A program made the position numbers and the translations under genes. Below are positions 10,714 to 20,011 of a DNA stretch of 64,000 nt, piece after piece; the stretch's first letter is position 1; each line of letters opens with the position of its first letter. The stretch comes from Chlorobiales bacterium Clorobi_01 (GTDB lineage Bacteria; Bacteroidota; Chlorobiia; Chlorobiales; Chlorobiaceae): positions 696,438 through 760,437 of the forward strand of contig LUZT01000006.1 of assembly GCA_001602925.1 (NCBI GenBank), in the 5' to 3' direction. A model generated the notes under the pieces. That model did not search any database. It was not told where the DNA came from and worked only from the letters and a program-made list of their open reading frames with translations.

Positions 10714-12618
10714 TTACGCTGATGTTTTTGCATAGCCGATAGTCTGCAAGGCCTCTTTGATTTCGTCGAGAATGGCCGGATCGTCGATGGTCGGCGGCAT
10801 GGTGTAGACCTCCGAGTTGGCGATTTTGCGCATCGTGGCCCGCAGGATTTTGCCTGACCGGGTCTTCGGCAGACGCTTGACGATGATCGCCTGCTTGAAC
10901 GAGGCGACCGGTCCGATGTTCTCGCGCACGTATTCAATCACGTGTTTGACAATCAGCTCCGGCGGCGTATCGACGCCCGATTTGAGCACGAGGAAGCCGA
11001 GTGGCACCTCACCTTTCAGGTCGTCCTGTACGCCGATGACAGCGCTTTCTGCCACGTCCGGATGCTCGCACAGTTCGGCCTCGATGGCTCCGGTCGAGAG
11101 GCGGTGCCCGGCGACGTTGATGATGTCGTCCGTGCGCGACATGATATAGATATAGCCATCCTCGTCGATGTAACCGGCGTCGCTGGTCTGGTAGTAACCG
11201 GGGAAGTTGCGCATGTAGCTCTCGACGAAGCGGATATCTGCCCGCCACAGGGTCGTCATCGTACCGGGCGGCAGCGGTAGCTTCACGACGATGTCGCCCA
11301 TCGTGCCGTGCGGGAGCTCTTCGAGAGCCTCGTTAACCACCTTGACTTCGTAGCCAGGCACAGCTTTCGATGCCGAGCCGTATTTGACCGGCCCCGGCTC
11401 GATGCCCTGGCAGTTGGCCGCGATGGCCCAGCCGGTCTCGGTTTGCCACCAGTGGTCGATCACCGGCACCTGGAGCTGCTTCTCGGCCCATCGCACTGTG
11501 TCAGGATCGGCGCGCTCGCCTGCGAGGAAAAGCGTCCGGAACTTCGAGAAGTTATAGCGGCGGATGTAGTTGCCTTCGGGATCCTCCTTCTTGATCGCCC
11601 GGAAGGCGGTCGGCGCGGTGAAAAGCACCGAAACGTCGTGTTCGCTGATGATGCGCCAGAAGGTCCCGGGATCGGGGGTGCCGACCGGCTTGCCCTCGAA
11701 GACGATGGTCGTGCAGCCGTGCAGGAGCGGCGCGTAAACGATGTAGGAGTGGCCGACCACCCAGCCGACGTCACTCGCCGCCCAGAAAACCTCGCCGGGT
11801 TTGACGTTGTAGACGCTCTCCATCGTCCATTTCATGGCCACCATGTGACCGCCGTTGTCGCGCACGATGCCTTTCGGCTGGCCAGTGGTGCCGGAGGTGT
11901 AGAGGATGTAGAGCGGATCGGTCGATTCGACCGGCACACACTGCGCCGGAGCGACGCCGAGCAGCGCCTGTTTCCAGGTCATGTCGCGCTCTTCGTTCAG
12001 CTCCGCCCTGAGCTGTTCGCGCTGGTGGATGATGCATATCTCCGGCTTGAAATGGGCCAGCTCGATGGCGAAATCAAGCAGACGCTTGTAGTCGATGATT
12101 TTGCCGTGCTCGATGCCGCAGGAGGCCGAGACGATGACCTTGGGTTTGCAGTCGTCGATGCGCACGGCGAGCTCGTGTGACGCGAAGCCGCCGAAGACCA
12201 CCGAGTGGATTGCGCCGAGCCGCGCGCAGGCGAGCATTGCTACGAGCGCTTCGGGAATCATCGGCATGTAGATGATGATCCGGTCGCCCTTGCGAACGCC
12301 ACGGGCCTGAAGCGCTCCGGCAAAAAGCGCCACCTTGTCGCGGAACTCGCGGTAGGTGAACTTCTCGATGGTGCCGGTTACCGGGCTGTCATAAATGACG
12401 GCGATCTGGTTGCCGCGTCCCTCATCGACGTGCCGGTCAAGCGCGTTGTAGCAGGTGTTGGTGACGCCTCCGGCGAACCAGCGGTAAAACGGCGGATTCG
12501 AGTCGTCGAGCACCTTGTTCCACGGCTTGTACCAGTGGAGATTTTCTGCAAGCGCGCCCCAGAACTCTTCCGGGTTTTCAATCGACTGACGGTGAACGTC
12601 GTTGTAGCGTGATGACAT
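10714..12618 (-). CDS. prpE: Propionyl-CoA synthetase (acyl-CoA synthetase, PrpE-like)
   Basis: 634 residues of the ANL superfamily. The phosphate loop YILYTSGTTGQPKG, the GEVFWAASDVGWVVGHSYIV block and the adenylate-binding WWQTETG are clear, and the catalytic lysine sits in LPKTRSGKILR near the C-terminus. The length and the block LHGCTTIVFEGKPVGTPDPG resemble PrpE/ACSS3 more than Acs, and the genes downstream process propionyl-CoA. It is the first gene of the operon, with a good ribosome site (AAGGGGG) before the ATG at 12618. Some activity on acetate is possible. Confidence 0.88.
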   Translation of the reverse strand: MSSRYNDVHRQSIENPEEFWGALAENLHWYKPWNKVLDDSNPPFYRWFAGGVTNTCYNALDRHVDEGRGNQIAVIYDSPVTGTIEKFTYREFRDKVALFAGALQARGVRKGDRIIIYMPMIPEALVAMLACARLGAIHSVVFGGFASHELAVRIDDCKPKVIVSASCGIEHGKIIDYKRLLDFAIELAHFKPEICIIHQREQLRAELNEERDMTWKQALLGVAPAQCVPVESTDPLYILYTSGTTGQPKGIVRDNGGHMVAMKWTMESVYNVKPGEVFWAASDVGWVVGHSYIVYAPLLHGCTTIVFEGKPVGTPDPGTFWRIISEHDVSVLFTAPTAFRAIKKEDPEGNYIRRYNFSKFRTLFLAGERADPDTVRWAEKQLQVPVIDHWWQTETGWAIAANCQGIEPGPVKYGSASKAVPGYEVKVVNEALEELPHGTMGDIVVKLPLPPGTMTTLWRADIRFVESYMRNFPGYYQTSDAGYIDEDGYIYIMSRTDDIINVAGHRLSTGAIEAELCEHPDVAESAVIGVQDDLKGEVPLGFLVLKSGVDTPPELIVKHVIEYVRENIGPVASFKQAIIVKRLPKTRSGKILRATMRKIANSEVYTMPPTIDDPAILDEIKEALQTIGYAKTSA

Positions 12619-12813
12619 ACTGCAAGCCCCCTTGAGCTATGAGGTTAATGATGGTAAGGGAGTGGCGGACTGCCGGATGATGGTGCTGCGCAAGAAGTAG
12701 AGCTGCTGTGAATCCCGCATGTCCTCGAATGGCTGGATGTTGATCTGAAAATAAATGGTAATGAAAATAAGAGATTACATCAATGGAAAGATTGCTGTCT
12801 TCTCATCTTCTTT

Positions 12814-13626
12814 TCAATAAAGTTGTCCGGAGGCGTCGCCTCGCGCAATCAGTTTGAGCTGAGTGAACAGGGTGATCAGCTCCGGGACGGAGAGCGCCTC
12901 CGCACGCAGTTTGAGCGTGGGTTCCGGCACTCCTGAAGTGTCGTAATACTCCTTCAGGTTATTCAGAAGTGTTTTCCTGCGCTGGTGGAAAACACGGCGG
13001 ACGAAGGTTCGGAATCCTTCGCTGTCTTTGACCGGATCGACAGCCTTCGGCACCATGCAAATGACGGCACTATCGACATCCGGGCGGGGTTTGAAGACTG
13101 CGCGGCCTACCTTGAACAGATATTTCACGTCACAGAACGCCTGCATCTGCACGGCGAGGATGCCGTACTCTTTCGTGCCGGGTACGGCGGCGATGCGCTG
13201 GGCGACTTCGTGCTGCATCATCAGCGTGGCCGAGGCGATGAGGTGCCGGTTATCGAGCAGCCGGAAGAGGATCGGGCTGGTGATGGAGTAGGGAATGTTG
13301 CCGAGCACCGAGAGTTTGCCGCCTGCGGCCAGCGGTTCAAGTGGTACTTTGAGGAAGTCGTCTTCGATCAGCTCGATCTGCGGATGTTCCTCGCGGTTGA
13401 ACTTCGCCAGCTCCCGGTCTTTCTCGATGGCGGTGAACGACGGCATCACTTCGAGAATCGCCGTCGTCAGAGCGCCAAAGCCGGGGCCAATCTCAACCAC
13501 CCGGTCGCCCTCCTTGATGCCCGATTCACGGACGATCTTGCGCGGGATGTTCCTGTCGAGCAGGAAGTTTTGGCCTAATTTTTTTTTTGCCGCTATATGC
13601 GTATGCTTATATTCAACTTTTGTCAT
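12814..13626 (-). CDS. ksgA: 16S rRNA dimethyladenosine transferase KsgA
   Basis: 270 residues. The N-terminal [18 protein letters not shown] and the SAM-binding [12 protein letters not shown] match KsgA/Dim1, and NIPYSI is the catalytic NxPY motif. It dimethylates two adjacent adenines near the 3' end of 16S rRNA in ribosome maturation. It is transcribed divergently from the transketolase gene, with about 100 bases between them that must hold both promoters. Confidence 0.95.
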   Translation of the reverse strand: MTKVEYKHTHIAAKKKLGQNFLLDRNIPRKIVRESGIKEGDRVVEIGPGFGALTTAILEVMPSFTAIEKDRELAKFNREEHPQIELIEDDFLKVPLEPLAAGGKLSVLGNIPYSITSPILFRLLDNRHLIASATLMMQHEVAQRIAAVPGTKEYGILAVQMQAFCDVKYLFKVGRAVFKPRPDVDSAVICMVPKAVDPVKDSEGFRTFVRRVFHQRRKTLLNNLKEYYDTSGVPEPTLKLRAEALSVPELITLFTQLKLIARGDASGQLY

Positions 13627-13729
13627 CTGACTGGGCTTTGTGGGCGCAACTCAATATCAATGGCGGGGTTAACCCGGCAGGCACTCAGGTCCTGCATAAC
13701 TTTTTCAAATTTAAGGTATTCTGTCATTA

Positions 13730-14713
13730 ATGGGAGAGAAAATTACCATCGAACAGACCGCGAAGTATACTTCACGGGGCAACAAGGCTACCCGCACCGG
13801 ATTTGGCGAGGCGTTGCTTGAAGCCGGGCGTGAGAACCCGTCTGTTGTCGCTCTCTGTGCTGACCTGACCGGGTCGCTGAACATGAATCTCTTCCGTAAA
13901 GAGTTTCCGGAGCGATTCATCCAGACCGGCATTGCCGAGGCGAACATGATCTCCATGGCCGCCGGCCTGGCCACTACCGGCAAGATTCCCGTGGCGTCAA
14001 GTTTCGCCGTTTTCGCGACTGGCCGCGTCTTCGACCAGATCCGCCAGTCGGTCTGCTACTCCAATCTCAATGTCAAAATCTGCGCTTCGCACGCCGGCCT
14101 TACCCTCGGCGAGGATGGTGCGACGCACCAGATTCTCGAAGATATCGGCCTGATGCGCAGCCTGCCGCGCATGACCGTCGTTGTGCCCTGCGACTACAGC
14201 GAAACCAAGCGCGCCACCAAGGCGATCATCGAGCACAAAGGTCCAGTCTATCTGCGCTTCGGACGCCCGAACGTGCCGGACTTCACCGCCGATGAGGACG
14301 GCTTCGAGATCGGCAAATCCATCGAGCTGCATCCCGGCAAGGACGTGACCGTCATCGCCTGTGGCATCATGGTCTGGAAGGCGCTCGAAGCGGCCAGAAT
14401 CCTTGAAAAAGAGGGGGTGTCGGTGCGCGTCATCAACATGCACACTATCAAGCCGATCGACACGCTCGCCATCGTGCGCGCGGCCAATGACACCGGCGCG
14501 ATCGTTACCGCCGAGGAGCACCAGATGTATACCGGTCTCGGCGAAGCCGTGGCCAACGTTTGCGCCCGCAACATTCCGGTGCCGATCGAGATGGTTGCCG
14601 TCGAGGACACCTTCGGCGAATCCGGTAAGCCCGATGACCTGCTCCGCAAATACAAACTGACCACTGAGGATATTCTGGAGAAAATTTACCTCGCGCTGCG
14701 CAGGAAAGATTGA
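13730..14713 (+). CDS. Transketolase, C-terminal subunit (split enzyme)
   Basis: 327 residues equal to the pyrimidine-binding and C-terminal domains of transketolase: [20 protein letters not shown] carries the TPP-activating glutamate, followed by [17 protein letters not shown] and a C-terminal domain with [17 protein letters not shown]. The N-terminal TPP pyrophosphate-binding half is not in the neighbourhood, so it must be encoded elsewhere. It serves the pentose phosphate interconversions. Confidence 0.9.
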   Translation: MGEKITIEQTAKYTSRGNKATRTGFGEALLEAGRENPSVVALCADLTGSLNMNLFRKEFPERFIQTGIAEANMISMAAGLATTGKIPVASSFAVFATGRVFDQIRQSVCYSNLNVKICASHAGLTLGEDGATHQILEDIGLMRSLPRMTVVVPCDYSETKRATKAIIEHKGPVYLRFGRPNVPDFTADEDGFEIGKSIELHPGKDVTVIACGIMVWKALEAARILEKEGVSVRVINMHTIKPIDTLAIVRAANDTGAIVTAEEHQMYTGLGEAVANVCARNIPVPIEMVAVEDTFGESGKPDDLLRKYKLTTEDILEKIYLALRRKD

Positions 14714-14719
14714 ATTTGA

Positions 14720-14744
14720 GATCGGTCGGATCAGACAGATCAGT
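14720..14744. repeat. Dispersed hairpin repeat, copy 2
   Basis: Reverse-complement copy of 3407-3431 with three mismatches. With the following bases it can fold: CGGATCA at 14728-14734 pairs with TGATCCG just downstream. It lies seven bases after the transketolase stop codon. Confidence 0.5.
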
Positions 14745-14794
14745 TTGATCCGATCAATCTACAAACACGACCGCAACCCCAAGGAGAACGAACC

Positions 14795-15130
14795 ATGGCG
14801 ATGCCCAATTTTGGCGATATGATGAAGCAGCTTCAGGAAGCTGGCGCGAAGATGCAGGATGTGCAGAAGCAGCTCGAAAAGCTTGTTTCCGAGGGTGAAG
14901 CAGGCGGTGGCATGGTCAGGGCGAAGGTCAACGGACGGCAGAAGCTGCTTGAACTCACCATTGATCCCGAGATCATGGACGATGTCGATATGGTGCAGGA
15001 TCTTGTCGTGGCTGCCGTGAACAAGGCGCTCGAAGCCTCGGCGCAGCTCGCGCAGAGCGAGATTCAGAAAGCCGCTGGCGGCATGATCAACCCTGCCGAC
15101 CTGATGAAGCAGTTCGGCGGTCAGGGATAA
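14795..15130 (+). CDS. YbaB/EbfC family nucleoid-associated protein
   Basis: 111 residues. The N-terminal helix (about 5-30) is rich in Met, Gln and Lys, followed by the conserved [23 protein letters not shown] strand region, typical of YbaB/EbfC. These small dimers bind DNA with little specificity. A strong ribosome site (AAGGAG) precedes the ATG. recR follows after 12 bases, the usual partner arrangement in many bacteria. Confidence 0.92.
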   Translation: MAMPNFGDMMKQLQEAGAKMQDVQKQLEKLVSEGEAGGGMVRAKVNGRQKLLELTIDPEIMDDVDMVQDLVVAAVNKALEASAQLAQSEIQKAAGGMINPADLMKQFGGQG

Positions 15131-15142
15131 GCTCGCCGGTTC

Positions 15143-15757
15143 ATGCGTTACAGCTCAGGAGCCGTCGAAGCACTCATCGAAGAGTTCGCCAAACTGCCCG
15201 GCATTGGCCGCAAGACAGCCCAGCGCCTCACCATGCATGTGCTGCACGAACGGCGCTCCGAGGTCGAGAAGCTGGCGGGCGCACTGATCGATGTCAAGGA
15301 GAAGGTGATCCGCTGCTCGGTCTGCCAGAACATTACCGATCTCGGCGTTGATCCCTGCCACATCTGCACCTCCGCCGGGCGCGACCGCTCGGTTATCTGT
15401 GTCGTCGAATCACCCACCGAAGTGCTCGCTTTCGAGAAAACCGGCCACTACAAAGGGTTGTACCACGTGCTGCACGGCGTGATTTCGCCGCTCGACGGCG
15501 TCGGCCCCGACGATATCAAGGTGCGCGAACTGATCGCCCGCATCGGCGTGGATTCGACCGGCGGCGTGCGCGAAGTGGTGCTCGCGCTCAATCCCACCGT
15601 TGAGGGCGAAACGACATCGCTCTATATCAGCAAACTGCTCAAACCGCTTGGCATCAACGTCACCCGCATCGCCAGAGGCATTCCTGTTGGCGCTGAGCTT
15701 GAATTCATCGACGAAGCGACGCTTTCACGGGCGATGGAGGGACGCTCAGCCATCTGA
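15143..15757 (+). CDS. recR: Recombination mediator protein RecR
   Basis: 204 residues: an N-terminal helix-hairpin-helix ([17 protein letters not shown]), a four-cysteine zinc finger (CSVC, CHIC), a Toprim domain ([27 protein letters not shown]) and a C-terminal Walker-B-like region. With RecO and RecF it loads RecA onto gapped DNA. It is linked to the ybaB/ebfC gene upstream. Confidence 0.96.
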   Translation: MRYSSGAVEALIEEFAKLPGIGRKTAQRLTMHVLHERRSEVEKLAGALIDVKEKVIRCSVCQNITDLGVDPCHICTSAGRDRSVICVVESPTEVLAFEKTGHYKGLYHVLHGVISPLDGVGPDDIKVRELIARIGVDSTGGVREVVLALNPTVEGETTSLYISKLLKPLGINVTRIARGIPVGAELEFIDEATLSRAMEGRSAI

Positions 15758-15803
15758 GCCGCCAGCAGTCGCAATAACAGTTATTCAGTCATATTTGCAA
15801 GGA

Positions 15804-17192
15804 ATGAACGGAGAGAAAAAAAAGGTTCTGATCATCGGCGGCGGCCTTGCGGGTCTGACCGCGGCCAAGAGGCTCGTTGATCGCGGTTTTCAGGTCAAGG
15901 TGCTCGAAAAACGCCCCATCTATGGCGGCAAGGTTTCGGCCTGGAAGGACGAGGAGGGGGACTGGATCGAATCCGGCACCCACTGCTTTTTTGGCGCGTA
16001 CGGCGTGCTCTACGATCTCATGAAGGAGATCAAGACCTACCACGCCGTCAGCTGGAAGGAACACCAGCTCACCTACACGCTCGAAGGGGGAGGCAGCTTC
16101 ACCTTCAACACCTGGGACCTGCCCAGCCCGCTGCACCTGCTTCCGGCGATCATCAAGAACGGCTACTTCACCTTTGGCGAAATGGCCTCTTTTTCGAAGT
16201 CGCTCATTCCGCTGGCACTCCGGAAGGCCAACTACCCGCCGACGCAGGATCATCTGACCTTCGCCGAGTGGGCCGAGGAGAAGAGGTTCGGCAAGCGGCT
16301 GATGGAAAAGATGTTCCGCCCGATGGCGCTCGCGCTCAAGTTCATTCCGCCGGAGGAGATTTCGGCCAAGATCATTCTCGACGTCACCGAGACATTCTAC
16401 CGCATTCCCGATTCGTCGTGCATGGGCTTTCTGAAGGGCTCGCCGCAGGAGTACCTGCACCAGCCACTCGTCGATTATTCGACGCAGAAAGGCGCGGTGT
16501 TCCAGAACAACATCACGGTTGATGAGCTGCTCTTCGACGGCCAGCAGATTCGCGGCGTGCAGCTGCGCAACGGAGAGATTCTCGATGCGGACTACTACGT
16601 CGCGGCGCTGCCGATTCACAATCTCTGCAAGGTGCTGCCGTCGTCGCTCAAGCAGCACGACCGCTTCTTCGGCGACCTCGACCGGCTCGAAGGGGTTCCG
16701 GTCATTTCGGTGCAGATCTGGTATGATCGCGAGATTTCCGCCATCGACAACGTGCTCTTCAGCCCGGATGGGGTGATTCCGGTCTATGCGAACCTCGCCC
16801 GCACCACGCCCGATTACCGGACGCTGCGCGGTGAGCGCTTCGAGGGCAAGACGCGCTTCGAGTTCTGCGTTGCCCCGGCGCGAGAGCTGATGGGGCTGAC
16901 CAAGGAGGAGATTATCGCGCGGGTTGACCGGAGCGTTCGCGCCAACTTCCCGAAGGAGTCGCAGGGGGCAAAAATCCTCAAGTCCACGCTGGTCAAGATT
17001 CCCCGCTCGGTCTACGCGCCACTGCCTGGCATGGAGCAGTACCGCCCTACGCAGAAGACGCCAGTGGGCAACCTCTTCCTTGCGGGCGGATTCTCGCAGC
17101 AGCTCTACTACGATTCGATGGGCGGGGCGGTGATGAGCGCCAATCTGGCGGTCGACGCGCTGACCAAAGCAGCGTCAGCGAACGGGCATTGA
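15804..17192 (+). CDS. crtQ: Plant-type carotene desaturase (probable zeta-carotene desaturase)
   Basis: 462 residues. It starts with a Rossmann FAD-binding loop ([30 protein letters not shown]) and ends with the second FAD motif [25 protein letters not shown]. The body resembles the cyanobacterial and plant PDS/ZDS group rather than CrtI. It would act in desaturation of phytoene or zeta-carotene on the way to lycopene and chlorobactene; CrtP or CrtH are alternative assignments. The ATG at 15804 is chosen because the Rossmann motif follows at once; the open frame upstream overlaps recR. Confidence 0.75.
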   Translation: MNGEKKKVLIIGGGLAGLTAAKRLVDRGFQVKVLEKRPIYGGKVSAWKDEEGDWIESGTHCFFGAYGVLYDLMKEIKTYHAVSWKEHQLTYTLEGGGSFTFNTWDLPSPLHLLPAIIKNGYFTFGEMASFSKSLIPLALRKANYPPTQDHLTFAEWAEEKRFGKRLMEKMFRPMALALKFIPPEEISAKIILDVTETFYRIPDSSCMGFLKGSPQEYLHQPLVDYSTQKGAVFQNNITVDELLFDGQQIRGVQLRNGEILDADYYVAALPIHNLCKVLPSSLKQHDRFFGDLDRLEGVPVISVQIWYDREISAIDNVLFSPDGVIPVYANLARTTPDYRTLRGERFEGKTRFEFCVAPARELMGLTKEEIIARVDRSVRANFPKESQGAKILKSTLVKIPRSVYAPLPGMEQYRPTQKTPVGNLFLAGGFSQQLYYDSMGGAVMSANLAVDALTKAASANGH

Positions 17193-17305
17193 GAGTCGTC
17201 TGAAAAGATTCGGGAAACTTTTCGATACTGTGCAAAAATTGTTCTTTTTCCCGATTTAAATGTTATCTTTGCTGACCTGTTTGAAAATGACCCTCGGGTC
17301 ATCAG

Positions 17306-17378
17306 GCCCTTGTAGCTCAGTGGATAGAGCAGCAGTTTCCGGAACTGAAGGTCGGCAGTTCGAATCTGTCCAAGGGCA
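17306..17378 (+). tRNA. tRNA-Arg (anticodon CCG)
   Basis: A cloverleaf can be drawn. The acceptor GCCCTTG pairs with CAAGGGC, the D stem GCTC with GAGC, the anticodon loop is TTCCGGA (anticodon CCG), and the T stem GGCAG pairs with CTGTC around TTCGAAT. The 3' CCA is not encoded. Confidence 0.93.
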
Positions 17379-17399
17379 CAAGGTTCAACAATGTTTTTT

Positions 17400-17472
17400 C
17401 GGGGTGTGGCTCAGCTGGTAGAGTGCTGCGTTCGGGACGCAGAGGTCGTGGGTTCGAGTCCCGCCACCCCGA
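17400..17472 (+). tRNA. tRNA-Pro (anticodon CGG)
   Basis: The acceptor CGGGGTG pairs with CACCCCG. The anticodon stem CTGCG/CGCAG closes the loop TTCGGGA (anticodon CGG), and the T arm is GTGGG-TTCGAGT-CCCGC. It lies 21 bases after tRNA-Arg and both are probably one transcript. Confidence 0.93.
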
Positions 17473-17479
17473 CACCAAA

Positions 17480-17516
17480 GGCGGTTACAGCAGGTACTGT
17501 AGCCGCCTTTTTCTTT
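17480..17516 (+). terminator. Rho-independent terminator of the tRNA pair
   Basis: GGCGGTTACAG (17480-17490) pairs with CTGTAGCCGCC (17497-17507) with one G-T pair and is followed by a T-rich tract. Confidence 0.88.
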
Positions 17517-17905
17517 TTTGTCACTCCCGCGACAGCATACCTTTCCGTTATTGAAGTCACACCCTTCTTCGCAGCCCCTTGCCTCTCTCGCATTTTTTAT
17601 CCACTTTTAAGTAATCGTTAATATTCTTTTAAGCTTATTCTCCTTAAGTTGCTTCTGATTAATTGATTAGACCTGCTGTGGGCGGTTATTTTTTTATCAG
17701 GGCTGTCTTGCAGGATGTTTTTCCCTGGCTCGTGACATTTCATCAGGGGGGCTGCACCGCGAAACGGGTCAGCTCCGTTCACTGCGCTCGCTTTGTTTAT
17801 CTGTCCGGCGACAATTTTTCGCTTTTTTTTTATGTGTTGGTATTCACAATTGTGAATTTCCTGTAGCTAGGTGCCCAGTTTTTTTCCACATCAAATCCAT
17901 CTGAT
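17517..17905. other. Gene-poor AT-rich stretch after the tRNAs
   Basis: No convincing gene is seen here. The stretch contains a TTATCCACT string near 17597 (one mismatch from a DnaA box), several T runs, and the 16-bp palindrome listed separately. It must hold the promoter of the TlpA/DUF4266/DUF3570/ApbE cluster. Confidence 0.5.
17842..17857. promoter_or_regulatory. 16-bp perfect palindrome before the TlpA-like gene
   Basis: ATTCACAATTGTGAAT is its own reverse complement and lies 48 bases before the ATG of the thioredoxin-like gene. Size, symmetry and place fit an operator for a dimeric repressor or activator; the regulator is unknown. Confidence 0.5.
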
Positions 17906-18418
17906 ATGAATGAGTTGCGTCAAACCATGTTCAGGGTTGCAATGCTTGTTTTCATTTTTGTGACGGGCAGTTCGACGGCCTCTCTTGCACTTGACAATGG
18001 AGCCAAAGCTCCGGATTTCCGACTTCCTGGTACCAAGGGGGCCGTTCAACTGGCCGATGCGTTGGGCTCCGTCGTCTATGTCGATTTCTGGGCATCCTGG
18101 TGCGGCCCCTGCCGCCAGTCGTTTCCCTGGATGAACGAAATGCAGGAAAAGTACCGGGAGAAAGGGCTGAAGGTGATTGCTGTCAACGTTGATGCCAAAA
18201 GTGATGACGCGAAGAAATTCTTGACTCAGAATGCGGCGAAATTCATTGTCGCTTTCGATGCAAAGGGGATGACTCCAGCCCAGTACGGTGTCAAGGGAAT
18301 GCCGAGCAGCTTCATCATTGGCAGGGATGGCAGGGTCATGTCAACACACCTTGGCTTTAACGCCTCGGACAAGGGGAAACTTGAAAACGACATAAAGACG
18401 GCACTGGAGGCTAGGTAA
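17906..18418 (+). CDS. TlpA/ResA-like exported thioredoxin
   Basis: 170 residues. An N-terminal hydrophobic signal segment (about 8-29) is followed by an AhpC/TSA-thioredoxin-like domain with the active site Trp65-Cys66-Gly-Pro-Cys69 and the cis-proline loop (KGMPSSFIIG). It is expected to act as a periplasmic disulfide reductase. It is the first gene of the four-gene cluster and ends one base before the next start, so co-translation is likely. A natural client would be the cysteine pair of the small lipoprotein it is coupled to, which is inference. Confidence 0.88.
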   Translation: MNELRQTMFRVAMLVFIFVTGSSTASLALDNGAKAPDFRLPGTKGAVQLADALGSVVYVDFWASWCGPCRQSFPWMNEMQEKYREKGLKVIAVNVDAKSDDAKKFLTQNAAKFIVAFDAKGMTPAQYGVKGMPSSFIIGRDGRVMSTHLGFNASDKGKLENDIKTALEAR

Positions 18419-18419
18419 C

Positions 18420-18653
18420 ATGAAAAAAATCAGTGTAATACGTGCGGCTTCGATAGCGGCCTGCATTTCCGGGATGACTGGTCTGAGTGGATGTGCGACC
18501 GTACAGCCATGGGAGAAACAGAATCTCGCCAAACCTCAGATGACCTTTGAGGAGGACAAGCTCGAACGCAACTATATCGAGCATATCTACAGCAGCAAGG
18601 AAGCTGCATCGGGCGGCTCCGGTGTTGGCGGTGGCGGTTGCGGCTGCAATTGA
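18420..18653 (+). CDS. DUF4266-like small lipoprotein with a Gly/Cys C-terminal tail
   Basis: 77 residues. There is a type II signal peptide with lipobox Leu-Ser-Gly-Cys25, then VQPWEKQNLAKPQM, an acidic helix, and a tail GGSGVGGGGCGCN with Cys74 and Cys76 as the last-but-one cysteines before Asn. I recognise the pattern of the DUF4266 family, in which this tail is the conserved part. No function is known to me. It sits one base after the TlpA-like gene and 30 bases before the DUF3570-like gene. Confidence 0.82.
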   Translation: MKKISVIRAASIAACISGMTGLSGCATVQPWEKQNLAKPQMTFEEDKLERNYIEHIYSSKEAASGGSGVGGGGCGCN

Positions 18654-18683
18654 AGCTAACTCAAAAACATACAGGATATTACC

Positions 18684-19949
18684 ATGAAATCGGTTCCGAC
18701 AAAAAAGAACTCAGTTATCGGAGCGGCTCTTGCTGCCGCAGCCATGTCCCTGCCGCTTTCCCCTGCCGCTTTTGCCGAATCCGCGCCGGAAAAGGGGATC
18801 GTAGCTTTCAAGTACCTCAATTATAAGGACAGCCAGCCTGGAGCAGACAGGATTGGTGTGAACGCGTATTCGGTCAGGGGCATGGTGCCTATCGCTGGCA
18901 AATGGACGATCGACGTTACCGGCACGTACGATTCGGTCTCTGGTGCATCGCCATCGTTTCATAACTATATTGGCACACCGACCGGGGGCACCGTGGTTTC
19001 AGGGGCATCGGGTGGCGGCGGCACAGGTTCCTCTTCTATCGCCGAAGAGGAGCGCAAGGCCATCGACCTGAGCGTTACCCGTTATCTCGCCGGGGGAACG
19101 ATCACCTTTGGTACCAGTTATTCCAGCGAGTCGGATTACACTTCCGGAAGCCTCTCATTGCAGGGAAGCTTTTTCCTGACGGAGAACAAGAATACGATGC
19201 TTACCCTTGGCGCGAGCGTTACCCATGACACCATCGAGCCGAACCTCGGCGGCGGATCGGTCAGTGACGGCGATAGTGATAACGATGACGAGGGAGAAGG
19301 CGATGGGGACGAAGGCGGCTCCGGCGCTTCCTTCAGGGAGCACAAGGACATTGTGGCCGGTTTGATCGGCGTGACGCAGGTCATGTCGAAAAATGATATC
19401 ATCCAGTTGAACCTCAGTCACTCGCGGGGTAGCGGTTATTACAGCGATCCGTATAAATTGAATGACAACCGGCCGGGGAAGCGCGACTATACGACAGTTA
19501 TGGCACGCTGGAACCACTATTTCGACGCGACCGATGGTTCCACCCGTCTTTCGTACCGTTATTATACGGATACCTTCGGTATCAATGCACATACCCTGAG
19601 CCTCGAATATGTACAGCCTTTTGCTCCCGGTTTCACCGTGACACCGTTGGTCCGGCTGTATTCTCAGAGCGCCGCCGATTTCTATGTGCCGAGCAACCCG
19701 GCGATCCTTCCGGACGCGCCTGACGTAACCGGCCTCGAATATTCGAGCTATGACCAGCGGCTTGCGGCATTCGGCGCGGTTACGCTTGGTATCAAGGTCC
19801 AGAAACGGTTCGCTGACGACTGGCTGGTCGATGCCCGCTACGATCACTACTCCCAGCGGAGCGAATGGACCATCAATGGCACCAAGGATGCCGGCCTGAA
19901 GGACTTCAACGCGCACTTTTTCCAGCTGGGTGTTTCGAAAGAGTTCTGA
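18684..19949 (+). CDS. DUF3570-like outer-membrane beta-barrel protein
   Basis: 421 residues with a cleavable signal peptide (Ala-rich, ending near residue 32). The rest is built of alternating amphipathic strands with many Tyr, Ser and Gly, and the C-terminus ends in FFQLGVSKEF, a Phe-terminated outer-membrane signature. Strands such as GKWTIDVTGTYDSVSGASP are typical of DUF3570. Two low-complexity loops are present: Gly/Ser-rich at about 101-118 and strongly acidic at about 195-210. The protein probably forms a pore or platform in the outer membrane for the cluster. Confidence 0.82.
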   Translation: MKSVPTKKNSVIGAALAAAAMSLPLSPAAFAESAPEKGIVAFKYLNYKDSQPGADRIGVNAYSVRGMVPIAGKWTIDVTGTYDSVSGASPSFHNYIGTPTGGTVVSGASGGGGTGSSSIAEEERKAIDLSVTRYLAGGTITFGTSYSSESDYTSGSLSLQGSFFLTENKNTMLTLGASVTHDTIEPNLGGGSVSDGDSDNDDEGEGDGDEGGSGASFREHKDIVAGLIGVTQVMSKNDIIQLNLSHSRGSGYYSDPYKLNDNRPGKRDYTTVMARWNHYFDATDGSTRLSYRYYTDTFGINAHTLSLEYVQPFAPGFTVTPLVRLYSQSAADFYVPSNPAILPDAPDVTGLEYSSYDQRLAAFGAVTLGIKVQKRFADDWLVDARYDHYSQRSEWTINGTKDAGLKDFNAHFFQLGVSKEF

Positions 19950-20011
19950 GTTTTTCGGATGCATCGGCAACAGCTTCACGCAACAAGGCACCCAAAAGGA
20001 GTGTCAACGAC

